Part shown: piece by piece, positions 1 to 10,292 of the stretch
Layout of the letters: the number at the start of each line of letters is the position of its first letter
Numbering within the stretch: the stretch's first letter is position 1
Assembly: GCA_028023455.1 (NCBI GenBank)
Contig: JAQFVV010012441.1
Location: 2,663,911-2,727,910 of the forward strand
Source: Epiperipatus broadwayi
Taxonomy: Eukaryota; Onychophora; Udeonychophora; Euonychophora; Peripatidae
Length of the DNA: 64,000 nucleotides
Reading direction: 5' to 3'
Notes under the pieces: generated by a model
What the model saw: the letters and a program-made list of their open reading frames with translations, nothing else
Told to the model about the DNA's origin: nothing
The model's database searches: none
Position numbers and translations under genes: made by a program

Positions 1-359
1 CCTTTGTGATAACTTACCTTGCTCTGCATGATTATTGCCCAGATCCTGAGTTGATATGGAAGTAACCTCTGGTATGAAGGGTCAATTTGGTCATGTGGAG
101 CGTGGACAAAGGATTAGACCTATCGCTGAACTATATGAGACATGCAAGCGTGGTCATCTATATCAACAGGATACTATTCCAGACTCGTTCCTTGCTGATA
201 TGCTTTATATTAGTCCTTTTAGCTGGTGTCAAACAAGATATCAATAGTGAGCTTTCATCCCACTGATTATCATGTAATATATCCTATGTTTAACTATTAT
301 CTTATATTGTAACTAAATTTCTGAATAAAATTCTATATTTTATAAAAAAAAAAAAAAAA
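1..359 (+). pseudogene. 3' end of an unidentified polyadenylated retrocopy
   Basis: The segment ends in a genomic run of about 16 A (344-359), preceded by a canonical AATAAA at 324-329, about 15-20 bases upstream. That is the signature of reverse-transcribed, polyadenylated RNA. A 63-codon open frame begins at 56 (MEVTSGMKGQFGHV...) and stops at 247. Another frame is open from the left edge of the window and stops before it (...LHDYCPDPELIWK, about 3-62). I do not recognise either peptide, so the source could be a host mRNA or the 3' end of a LINE. The 5' part lies outside the window, so truncation, a target-site duplication or introns cannot be judged. A real terminal exon with a poly(A) run after it by chance is the alternative. 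Confidence 0.4.
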
Positions 360-1007
360 GGATATTGACTTTTAAGAAAGAGGAATAAGAAGATATTAGG
401 AATTATTTATTGATCTGTCATTCTTTTATTAATTCTGTATAGACTATTTATGTAGGCAATTTCTATTAACTTAAATGAATTATTGGATTCAAATGGCCAA
501 AAAGAAAGTGGTTATAATACAGTAGGTAACAGGTAAGCATTAAAATATGATTTAAGAAAGAATTGTATGAGTTTGCAATGGATTTGTAGATTATGAAAAG
601 CATTTCGCTTTACAAGCTTTTCTGCAATTATTAAAGTTTTAGATTCTCAAATTGTTTAAAAATATTGTCAAATTATAAAGAATGTTTATGAAATGCAGTC
701 GTGTTGATTAGACTGCATTGTAATATTAAGATGATTAACATTAATAAGACTATAGGGCAGGGTTATTTTACTCCTTCAAAATCTTTTGTAGCAGATTTTG
801 GGATTTTCTTACGATGATTTAGAAGCAAATGAATGTTATTAAAATCATCTAGATTTTGGAGATTACATGATGTTCACAGATATTAAAGTAAACATGTTGC
901 AAAAATGCAGTAAGAATAGAATAATTTTAAATGCTTTTCAAAAAGAGCAAAATAAAGGTTGTTGCTATTAAATTAGAAAAAGTTAACAAGTATAAATGTG
1001 TTGAACC
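360..1007. other. gene-free AT-rich stretch
   Basis: I see no coding frame, RNA gene or clear repeat here. A short run of bases just before 1008 leads into the family-A fold-back element. Confidence 0.5.
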
Positions 1008-1430
1008 ACTAAACATCACATAATCACTATTTCTTATGTTTGCTCAAGCTGTTAAAGTAGGCAAAACTCTTCATAGAGTAGTGCCCTCAGTGCAAGCCAT
1101 GTTAAAGTAGGCAAAACTCTTCATAGAGTAGTGCCCTCAGTGCAAGCCAGAGTAATCAATGGATATCAGAAGGCTTGTACATAAAATCCTTATCTAGATA
1201 AAAGGTGGCTGCTGAAAGGTTGCATTAAATCCTAAGAACTAGTTGCAGTGCTCTCAGAATCAAGGTTCCTCACTGATGAAAGTCATAAACTAGAAATTAG
1301 TCTGGGGATATTGAATCTAGGCACTAGATAGGGATTTTATGCACAAGCCTGACTGGCATCCATTGATTACTTTGGCTTGCACTGAATGGCACTACTGTAT
1401 GGAGAGTTTTGCCTGTTTTATAAATATGTT
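1008..1430. mobile_element. Fold-back MITE, family A, copy 1
   Basis: The left arm (GGCAAAACTCTTCATAGAGT, then AGTAATCAATGGATATCAGA) is inverted at about 1300-1425 (CATCCATTGATTAC, then TATGGAGAGTTTTGCC). The middle carries the CCTCACTGATGAA core found in the other copies. The outer flank CCACTAAACATCAC (from 1008) is also seen beside the copies at 4.4 kb and 17.0 kb. The left end contains a 50-bp tandem duplication (1051-1100 and 1101-1150). It encodes nothing, so it is a non-autonomous DNA element. No superfamily can be assigned from the ends. Confidence 0.75.
1051..1150. repeat. 50-bp tandem duplication within MITE A1
   Basis: Two adjacent units begin with GTTAAAGTAGGCAAAACTCT at 1051 and 1101 and are nearly identical over 50 bases. 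Only the left arm of this copy has the doubling, so it arose after insertion. Confidence 0.9.
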
Positions 1431-1970
1431 GGTAAAAATATTAATTCAAATTGAAATATAATGTATAAAATTATTTATAGAATTAAACATGGGTGTTTTT
1501 TTTTTTTTTGTTTAAATAATATTGATGCCAAAAATAAATATTTGTAGGTTTGAAAAGGAAGGTATTTAATTCTAACAGTGTTTATGGGTATGGGATACGG
1601 ACACTTAATTGCATTTTCTTTACAAATTATGTTTTATTTCACTGATATTACATTATTTTCTTGTGCTTCAACCATTTTTTAATGGCCATTGTAAAGTACC
1701 AAAAGTATACTTAAATTGGAAATTGCAGAAAATCAGTGAACGGTCTGTGTTATACATTATTTCATCTGAAAATGAAATAAAAAATCCAATACTCTGTATT
1801 ATTTGTTAGACTCAAAATTACGTTGTACTCTGTATTATTTTCCAATATTTATTATAACACATTTTTAATAACTTTTCTGTTTTAAATTATATTTGTTTAG
1901 GTTTAACACTTGACACTGACTATCTAAAATTGGTCGAAACTTAAGAAAATAATATACTTATTTACTTAAG

Positions 1971-2172
1971 AAGTTTTAATAGCTAAACAGCATTAAGCTG
2001 TCGCACATGCGCTTTGCAGATTTTATCTATAAATGACTGAATACAAACACTTCAAACACATGATAAAGTCTTTCATGTGTTTGAAGTGTTTGTATTCAGT
2101 CATTTATAGATAAAATCTGCAAAGTGCATGTGCAACAGCTTAATGCTGTTTAGCTATTACAGTTTATAAAAC
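1971..2172. mobile_element. Long hairpin / fold-back element
   Basis: The left arm (about 1971-2063) and right arm (about 2073-2172) are near-perfect reverse complements around a 9-base loop. Only a few mismatches are visible, for example GCGC against GTGC near 2010, plus one small gap near the outer end. It reads AGCTAAACAGCATTAAGCTG going in and CAGCTTAATGCTGTTTAGCT coming out. There is no coding capacity. It is probably a MITE; no second copy was found in the window. Confidence 0.8.
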
Positions 2173-3312
2173 TTCGCGCTATTTAAAAATATGGATTATT
2201 TGGCTAATTCGTAAAAACTAGATTATGTTTGAAAAGAAAATTAAGTTTTGGTTTTTGGAATTTTAGTTTTGAAAATGTGATGTTTTTTGGATTAAATGTA
2301 ATACATGGATGAGAGAACTAATAGCAATCACTGACATCTTTTAAGACCCTAAAATGGAAGTTGAACAGCTGAAATCCTACACTGGATAGTAAGATATAAT
2401 ATTATTATGGAAATTAGAAAGAGACCACATATTTGGAGGATGCAAATAAAGAAAGTTATCTGTTGGAAAGTCGGGTTAAAATCTTAGGGATTAGTAATGT
2501 TTGAAATTGTTGGGAATGGTAATGTAATAGATACATAGATAGTTGAATATACTGACAGCAAATTAATAGTTAAGTAGATGTTTGGATCACTCAATCTAGG
2601 TTGTGATTTGGGCATAAAACTGACTTTTATAACTAAAGTTGTGCAGATATGAATTAATACTTATTTCACAAATTGTAATACTTAGGGCTTAAACCATGGA
2701 CTCTAATTTGGGCTAATTTGTCAGATTAGATTACAATTGAATTTTCTTTCACTTTTTTTATTATTTATTATTTTAAGCATAAGAAAATCTTAATACCCAC
2801 CATTTTGCTATCCACAGCTTGAAAAAGAAATAAATTTAAAAACCCAGAAATTTAAAAAATGTGAATATATAGATGTATGAATCATCTGTCTTACAATTGC
2901 TTTTTTATTTTGTGTGTTCAGTCATTCATTTGGTTGCTCTCTTTATCTGTGGATTTATTACTGCATGCCTCTTTTCAATATTGTATTATTCTGTTATTAT
3001 TATTTTGTTAATCATTTTTGTCGCTATCTAAATAGTTATGAAATCATAAAAATGCCATGTCACCCCAGCCTATAATTCTTTTCAATGTCAATCACCTCAA
3101 TTCTGCCACTTACTATAACTTGAAATTTAGGGATATAGATAAGGTATTACAGATGGGGATTTAAGCATTTTGATTATTCAAACTTATAAGATATGGCAGA
3201 GTTGGAATGTCTAAATGAGTAGTTTTTAAATTAAATTGTGTAGTAGATATATATGGTAATAATTTTAACAAGCCCTTAAGTAAATTACAGCTTATCAAAT
3301 AAGAAATTTTGA
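2173..3312. other. gene-free AT-rich stretch
   Basis: I saw no coding potential or structured repeat in this stretch. Confidence 0.5.
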
Positions 3313-3557
3313 TAATCTATCTATTCATGGAACCACTAAGTCAGAAAACATTACTACAATAATTCATAAGACGGACTTTCAAAGAATCATTTAAATAAAT
3401 TGCAATAATACTGACTGTCTTGTATCAATACCAATCTATTCAGATTGACATTGATACAAGAAGATGGGATTTCTTTTCAAATTTATTTAAATAATTCTTT
3501 TGGAATTTGACTTACAGTAACATTTTCTGACTTATTGATTCTGTAAATAGATTTAGT
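3313..3557. mobile_element. Fold-back MITE, family G, copy 1
   Basis: Inverted arms start AATCTATCTATTCATGG...AAGTCAGAAAACATTACT on the left and end AGTAACATTTTCTGACTTAT...AAATAGATTTA on the right. The centre contains TTGTATCAATACC and its partner GACATTGATACAAG. A second copy lies at about 6230-6470 and a partial one near 23.95 kb. It is non-coding and, from its size and structure, a non-autonomous DNA transposon. Confidence 0.7.
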
Positions 3558-3691
3558 TATATCCAGAACAGGTTATATTTATCTGTTTAAGGAAGTTTAT
3601 TTAAACTTCAGTGTATCAATAATTTCAGTCTCTGTAGTCAAGTTGCAATCTTTAATGTCTATATAAATATATTGGACCATAAATAAAGGTG

Positions 3692-3781
3692 TGATTCCAT
3701 TTTTATTGTTAAAGGGAAGTTGCCTTGACAATAGATTGAGATTGTTTATTGTTATTGTCTACATGTTGACTGATTTTAATG

Positions 3782-3790
<9 letters not shown>
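3692..3790. repeat. Dispersed repeat family C, copy 1
   Basis: This matches the two tandem copies at 60.1-60.3 kb: the shared words are ATTCCA, TTTTATTGTTAAA, GGTTGCCTTGACAA-like, GATTGTTATTG and TGACTGRTTTTTAATG. It is followed by a (TA)n(GA)n microsatellite at about 3783-3817. No coding potential; origin unknown. Confidence 0.65.
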
Positions 3791-3816
<26 letters not shown>

Positions 3817-3817
3817 A
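3783..3817. repeat. (TA)n(GA)n microsatellite
   Basis: An alternating TA run passes directly into an alternating GA run at the edge of the family-C repeat. Confidence 0.9.
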
Positions 3818-4066
3818 AGATCTTAAATCTAATTATATAGGATTTGCTATTTTACACAATTTCCTATCCGAAAGAAAGCTTCAAATCAAATTATAGCTGA
3901 TGGGAACTACAAACTTAGTGACTGAAATAGATTTTCTGTCTTTTATAGATAGAATAAGTCATTGATTATATTTATATATAAAAATATATTTATACAAATA
4001 AAATTGGAAAAACTTATGTACATACTAATATTTATTATGTTGATATGAGCTCAGAAGACTTTCAGT

Positions 4067-4466
4067 AACAATTCAAAACAAAGCAAAACTCTCCATATAG
4101 TAGTGCCATCTTGTGCTAACAAGAGCAATCAATGGATGCCAGAAGGCTTGTGCATAAAATCCCTATCTAGTGCCTACTCATCCAATATCCCCAGACTAGT
4201 TTCTGGCTTGTGGCCTTCATCAGTGAGGAACCTTGGATCTGAGAGCACTGCACCTAGAAGGCCACAAGCCAGAAACTAGTCTGGGGATATTGGATGAATA
4301 GGCACTAGATAGGGATTTTATGCACAAGCCTTCTGGCATCCATTGATTGCTCTTGTTAGCACAAGATGGCACTACTATATGGAGAGTTTTGCTTTGTTTT
4401 GAATTGTTTAATAACAATTATGTGCTAGTATGAGATAGTGATCATGTGATGTTTAGTGGTTTAAGA
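4067..4466. mobile_element. Fold-back MITE, family A, copy 2
   Basis: The two arms (about 4067-4215 and 4261-4410) are almost perfect reverse complements, starting AACAATTCAAAACAAAGC and ending GCTTTGTTTTGAATTGTT. The loop (4216-4260) holds CATCAGTGAGGAACC. The outer right segment to 4466 (GTGATCATGTGATGTTTAGT) is the inverse of the flank beside copies at 1.0 and 17.0 kb. A 65-codon frame on the minus strand across this element is a by-product of the palindrome. Confidence 0.85.
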
Positions 4467-5304
4467 CTTTCAGTACTAGCATTTTCTAATTAAATGTAAT
4501 TCTTTAGTGTAAAGAATCCTAGTTATGAATTAAATATATAAGATGAATATGAAAATATCATTATTAAAATATTTATAATGTAATTTTTTTTTTAATTTAT
4601 GCCATAATTTACTCCATTACTAAATTTTTTATGTAAATTATAAAAAATTCACTGTATAATTTAGATAGAATTTATATTATGAAAACAAATTAAAAATCTG
4701 GTAAAAGATCTATCAAAATATTATAAAAGTACAAGTATATAGGAGAATAAAAATATAAAATGTAAAATATAATGATAAATAATTTTGGCAATTATTAAAA
4801 TAAGTGAATGATTAGCTGCTCTGGGGGAATTGTGATATTTATGCCTTAGAAGTGATAGATTTATCTTTGATATTGAAATCTTTAACTCTTGAGCTCATTA
4901 TTATCGCTGCTCTGAATGACATAGGATGCAGAAAATATTAATATATCCATATTTATTGACATTTGTGCACACATGGGTATATGGAATAATTTCTAACATG
5001 GAAAATATAAATTCCTAAACATCCTACTGCAGACTAAAGACATCTCCAGCTGTCTCCCAAAAAGACATGCTGAAGGAGAGACATGACCCATTACAGTGAT
5101 TATCTTTTGATGAAGTTTGATCAGTTCTTGTTTTCCTCTTTGCTAAAAATAGAGAAATACTCATTTATCAAGTAATAGTGAACTCGATATCAGAAAAAAA
5201 TCAATTTTCAAGTTTTACTTATATTCTAACCAAGATTTTTTTTTTTTTGATGCTTGGTTATATAATGAATTCTATTTTTGTATGATGTCTGTTATAATAT
5301 TTAG
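4467..5304. other. gene-free AT-rich stretch
   Basis: No gene or clear repeat. A less AT-rich patch at about 5025-5095 (TCCAGCTGTCTCCCAAAAAG) has no match that I recognise. Confidence 0.45.
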
Positions 5305-5530
5305 ATTATAAAGAAGTTTTCAAAAGTACATCTATTGAAAAGTAAATGAAAATTGAAATTGTAAAGGCATTTGCATACAAAGTATTTCCCAGTGAAAAGT
5401 GACTGGTTCTTTCTCCAAGCTACCTACAGATCCATTTGTAAATGAACACATGTTATGAAGCAACATAATTTTGCTGTTCGCCACATGTCTGGATCGTGAA
5501 TTAAGACATGAAATGTAAATGTTTTCATAC
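5305..5530. repeat. Left arm of a 1.5-kb-spaced inverted repeat (family F)
   Basis: This 225-base block is repeated in reverse orientation at about 7055-7305. Shared words in order are AAAAGTACATCTATTGAAA, AGTGAAAAG, TTTCTCTCCAAGCT-like, GTTATGAAGCAACATAA and ACATGTCTGGATCGTGAATT. Divergence is moderate. The family-G copy at 6.2-6.5 kb lies between the two arms. Confidence 0.65.
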
Positions 5531-5836
5531 TTTCGTAAATAATTTTTAATACTCTCCTACCATAGCAAAATCATGTCAACTACTTAAAAATATATTCATA
5601 AGTTATAGCTTTAACATTTTAATAGCAGTTTGTCCATTTTAAAGAAAATTCACTATTAAGGTATTATTCTGTCTTGGATTAAGGTTTGAAACATACTGTC
5701 ACATTTTATGTTGTAACTCGGGATCCAGACATGTTAACACTAAAATATTTATGACAAATAGCTACTTTTGACACTGTATAACATATCCATCAATTCAGAG
5801 ATGACTATTTTAGGTAACTTGGAGAAAGAACATAAC
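5399..5836. mobile_element. Fold-back element, family F, copy 1
   Basis: The left part (GTTCTTTCTCCAAGCTACC... ACATGTCTGGATCGTGAATT) is inverted and diverged at 5690-5836 (ACTCGGGATCCAGACATG... AACTTGGAGAAAGAACATAA). The arms are 130-150 bases with an unrelated AT-rich middle. It is non-coding, probably a MITE or the ends of a deleted DNA transposon. Confidence 0.55.
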
Positions 5837-6229
5837 ATATATAAAAGTGTAAAGAATTTTCAAATTTTTAACTGTATGTCAATTGTAATTTCTTTTTAAT
5901 TAATCTTTTCATGATGTAAATTGTTTGAATTTTTGGAAAAGAGAAAAATAACTGTTAAATTTAATTATAAAATACTGGTTTATCTTTGGGTTATAAATAG
6001 ATGTAATTAGCCCATGAAGTAAAGTATGGCGAAAGAATATTATAAATGAATTTTAAAATGGACAACTCCCAACTGTAAAAGTAAATTTTACTTTACTATA
6101 AAAGAATTGACTCAAACTAATAAAGTATGTCATGTTCACTGTTTAATGCAATATATCGCTTTCAGTGCTTGAATATCATGCTTCCCGGAATGATAAGGGG
6201 AAGAATGAATACATTTGTATAATAACGAT

Positions 6230-6470
6230 ACAGAACAACTAAGTTCGAAAATGTTACTATCATAATTTACAAGTCACATTCTCGAAAAGTCATTCAAATA
6301 AACTTGAAGAAAATAATGCCATTTTCTTTTAACAGTGTCACACTATATTGTAGATTGCCATTGATATAAGAGAATGCACATTATTTTAATCATTTACTTA
6401 AATAATTCTTTGGGAATCTGACTTGCGAATTATCATAGTAACGTTTTCAGACGTAGTTATTCCATGAACA
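6230..6470. mobile_element. Fold-back MITE, family G, copy 2
   Basis: The arms begin ACTAAGTTCGAAAATGTTACT and end AGTAACGTTTTCAGACGTAGT, with the internal words CATTCAAATAAACTTGA and CATTGATATAAGAGAATG corresponding to copy 1 at 3.3-3.6 kb. The arms have diverged by several mismatches, more than in copy 1. Confidence 0.6.
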
Positions 6471-7054
6471 GATTTAGATTTTTCAGTGTTTCATATCTGA
6501 AAAGCTGTAATTGTTTATGTTACTAAAATCATAATCTGTTAAATAATTATGTGAAATATCAAGTGAAGAAAATCAAAACATTTTCATTAAAGGATAGGAA
6601 TTAATTAAGGAGATATTTTTAAAATGTTTAAATTGGAAACTGGAAATAATATTCAAGGAGCTAGTTATCAAAATGGGGCTTATAAAAATGCAGGTTTGGT
6701 CTAAATTATGTTGTTGTTTTAATGGAAAGAACATATTTGTGTCAGAATAATAGAAAGGACATTTGTATCAGAATAATACTTTTATAGAAAAAAAATGTGT
6801 GAAGTTTTTTTTAAGTGTATGTTTCAGTAATGAAGGCAACAGATTAATGCTACAAGAAAGAACAAACAGTAATGGTTTGATGAAGACAGTTAAGTCTTCA
6901 AATATAGTCTGGAGGAAGTTTCAAAAAAATCATCAAAAGAAGCCATTAAGTCACCTTATGATTTATTGTATATATGTAAAAAGTTAGCCCCAGTCATCGA
7001 CAACTGCAATGGTGATGCATTTTAAGTGGAATAAATAGCATTGTAATATAGCCA

Positions 7055-7305
7055 TCAATTCTAAAGATCCATTACATTCACATTTCATGTCTTAATTCAC
7101 GATCCAGACATGTGGGGAATAGCTCATTTATGTTGCTTCATAACATATGTGTTCATTATTCATTTAGAAATGGTGCAGCTATCAGCTTGGAGAGAGAAAC
7201 AGTCATCTTTTCACTAGGATGTATTGAGTATCCCCATTGCATTTATTATTCCAACTTTCACTTACATTTCAATAGATGTACTTTTGCAAACTTCTACTAT
7301 AGATA
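7055..7305. repeat. Right arm of the family-F inverted repeat
   Basis: Reverse complement of 5305-5530 (AATTCACGATCCAGACATGT ... TTTCAATAGATGTACTTTTG). A 73-codon open frame runs across it, but the same DNA in the other arm is not open, so I do not treat it as a gene. Confidence 0.6.
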
Positions 7306-8432
7306 CCATATAAAAATACAATGCATTATATAACAAGTATCAAAAAAAGAAATCTGGATTACAGGTGAAACTTGAAAATTTTTGGTATTAGTTATGGATT
7401 TATATCCTCAGCACATGCAAAAAAGAAAGAACAACTCTGGACATGTCCACATGCAAATTTTTCAGAACTTGTAAGTAAATCACATGTTGTTATGAACAAA
7501 TTCTGAATGAAATGCTGTTTGCATTAAAAAAAAAAAAAATCAGCATCATCTTGATATTGGACTTGCCACACTTTTTGAGACATGATGAATTTGAACCCTT
7601 CTATTACACCACTTGTAAACTTAGATTTCCTCAGAAGTATTCTAATTTTACATTGATCCTACTATTAGAAAAAACAAGGAAGAGTAGTGTCTTATTTTTT
7701 CACATAAAAACAAAACAAAACTGATCAGTGTTTTATTGGCCAATTTAAATGCTAATTTGATACATCTAGATATGAGGGTCTGGAAAAGTTAAATTTCCCC
7801 CCAAAATTGTAGCATTTTACGAATTCTATTGTTGATAGTCTGCAATTTAATAGCACCTCATAATCTGAAAAGTATGTAACTAGTGAAATTATTAGACAGG
7901 TTAATCCTTTTATATATTTATTAAGTTGGTTATTAACTGACAGTGGAAATAATAATAAAAAATATGGAGAGAATTACAATATTTTAACAGAACTTTAATG
8001 TGTCCAGAATATTATTTTGTGATCTACTAAAGTTATATTTAAGAAATTGGCTTGTTAAATATTCTGTCTTAGATTACAACATAATATGAATATTATTAAA
8101 GAGATGAAAAGATTTGAATCCTTAAAGATATAGAATTTCTGAAGAATTAAAAGATAAACAGAAAGGATAAATGTAGTGATGCAGAAGAATAGGAAAAACT
8201 GAATCAAAACAGATTAATTATTGATTAAATTATTATGCAGAAGAGAAATGCGATTGCACATTTTACTTATGATCAAGTTTCTTAAAGTATTAAAAAATAG
8301 AGAAGAGAATGGGAAGATTTGAGAATTGCATGAATAGAGGTCTGTTTTTTGAAAATATTAAATGATGATAATAATACTATTTTAGAATTAATTTAAATAA
8401 ACAATTGTTATGATCTTTAACATGATTTACAG
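7306..8432 (+). other. Intron sequence upstream of the V-ATPase exon
   Basis: AT-rich sequence without a recognisable exon, ending in the splice acceptor AG at 8431-8432 (context CATGATTTACAG). No exon coding for the preceding part of subunit A was found anywhere upstream in the window. Confidence 0.6.
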
Positions 8433-8644
8433 CTGGTGTTACTGTGGGTGATCCAGTCTTAAGAACAGGTAAACCTCTCTCTGTTGAATTAGGCCCAGGA
8501 ATAATGGGGAGTATTTTTGATGGTATTCAACGCCCATTGAAAGATATCAACGAACTGACGCAAAGCATCTACATTCCAAAAGGAGTCAATACTCCTGCCC
8601 TAAGCCGCACCCTGAAATGGGATTTTAAACCTCAATTTGTTAAG
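8433..8644 (+). CDS. ATP6V1A: V-type H+-ATPase catalytic subunit A, one internal exon
   Basis: The subunit A hexamer hydrolyses ATP in the cytosolic V1 sector of the vacuolar proton pump. This exon is 212 nt: two bases of a split codon, then 70 codons. The translation runs [20 protein letters not shown], then [26 protein letters not shown] and LKWDFKP. It matches the N-terminal region of animal subunit A, from the end of the beta-barrel into the start of the non-homologous insert, roughly residues 65-135 of about 615. It lies upstream of the Walker A P-loop, so no catalytic motif is expected here. Acceptor AG is at 8431-8432 and donor GTAAGT at 8645-8650; the intron phases are 1 (left) and 0 (right). 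There are no stops or frameshifts, and conservation is very high, so it looks like a live exon and not a pseudogene. No flanking exon was recognised, which implies an upstream intron longer than 8.4 kb and a long downstream one. Confidence 0.95.
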
Positions 8645-9683
8645 GTAAGTTTTTTTTGCATATTTATGTATATATGCATTTTTGATTTATATATATGTCT
8701 GTATAAATTAATTATATGTGAGTTTTGATTGTTGCAAATAGCTTACTTTACAAATAATCTTCATCCATTGTTTAAGAAATAGTGTGGCAAATTCAGTCCA
8801 AAAAAATCAGACATAATCTTATTTTTTACTCATATTAGAAATATTTAATATTTTTTAATTAGAAAAAGGTAATTTTCATCCTATTTAGACATGCTCTGTT
8901 TTTTGTTTTTTTTTTCATTATTTCAGTTGCAAATCAAATTTAATATAATTAATTTTGAATTATATTATTAATTTATTTTTTTTTAAAAAGTTTCTCTATA
9001 AATTACAAAAATATTTACATCTAAAATAATAGAAAATTTTAAGAAGAAAACTTGTTTCTGAACAGAATTTTAAATAATTTTCTCCAAAATATTTGTATTT
9101 AAATTTGATTGTTGAGAATAGGATCTTGTTAAAATCACGTGGCATCTTTATTTTTGTGAGACATCTCTAAAAAATATTACAATTTTTAATGAAATTTATT
9201 GCATATTTATCGAGTTATAATTTAAGAAAATATATTTTTTAAAGCTATTTTCTATATTAAAATTCACTAATTGGAAAGTTTGCCATTGTTTATACAAATA
9301 TTGTTATAATCATTTCTACTTTGATTAGATATGTAGTTTGTTGACCACTTATGAAATATTTTATTTTTTCACCATATTTTTCTTTACTTCATCAAAGGGA
9401 AAGGATGTTTTTTTTTTTTTTAATAAAATCCTATGATGGCATTCGTGTTGAAATTCTTTACTGTCTTAAAAATTCAGAATCTCTTTTTATCCATGAATAA
9501 AAGTGTATACTATGTATAATTTTGCTCTTAAAAAGTTTTTAGTTAAAATATAAAGTTTATTTTAAAAGCAATGAATGATAAAAAATGATGGCAATAAGTT
9601 CTTACCAAAGAGTTTTATGAGAACACCTACACCATTTAATACTTAAAAATAAATAAATGAAATGTACTTTCACATCAGATTTT
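8645..9683 (+). other. Intron sequence downstream of the V-ATPase exon
   Basis: Begins with the consensus donor GTAAGT at 8645. The rest is AT-rich and contains no exon, RNA gene or recognised repeat. Confidence 0.6.
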
Positions 9684-10292
9684 GGTGTTCCATTATTAAA
9701 TTTTCAATGGTATGGATAACTAAAGAGTTGGGGGGGGGGGGGAATAGACTGAAACTTGTCCCTTAAAGTATGAAGATTTGCAGTCTTAATATAAACTGAG
9801 GATTGATTATATATATGGGAGATTATGATATGGACCAAATGATAAGTGCTGGTTCAGCATGAAATACTTATATTGGAGATTATTTATCTGTATCACATGT
9901 GTGTGATCATGGGTAGTGGTTGTGTAAGATGGAGTGGATAGCTGAAGGGAACTTGAAAATCTGTGTTCAAATCCTCTGTATTTTATTTCATCTAAATCCC
10001 AGATATATATATGTAAATTTTAAAAAAAGTATACCTGTATTTCAAATATTACAGATTCAGCATCCTGCCTACTCCTCTTGTAAAGTTCTATACACGAGGG
10101 TCACAGTGAATTAAAGTCAAGATAGGCATGACTATAATATTGTCATTAACCAGGGATTTGGGCATTCCATCATCAGATTTTCGATGGAGTGGATAGCTGA
10201 AGGGAACTTGAAAGTCTGGTTTCAAATCCTCTATCTGACATGTAAATCCCAGGTATATAAAATATAGTTGTATTTCAAATATCAATATTTGT
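9684..10292. mobile_element. Dispersed repeat family B, copy 1, rearranged
   Basis: It carries the family-B words GTTCCATTATTAAATTTTC, CTTAAAGTATGAAGATTTG, GGAGATTATTTATCTGTAT, CACATGTGTGTGATCAT and TGTTCAAATCC. The segment beginning GATGGAGTGGATAGCTGAAG occurs twice in direct orientation (about 9930 and about 10180), each followed by a CAAATCCTCT word and a TATTTCAAATAT word. Compared with the palindromic copy at 43.2 kb it lacks the full inverted arm. A poly(G) run of 12-13 bases sits at about 9731-9742. Confidence 0.65.

Noticed and set aside
4220-4417. 65-codon minus-strand open frame in the family-A element
   Set aside because: It lies wholly in the inverted arms of a MITE, and the same DNA in other copies does not stay open.
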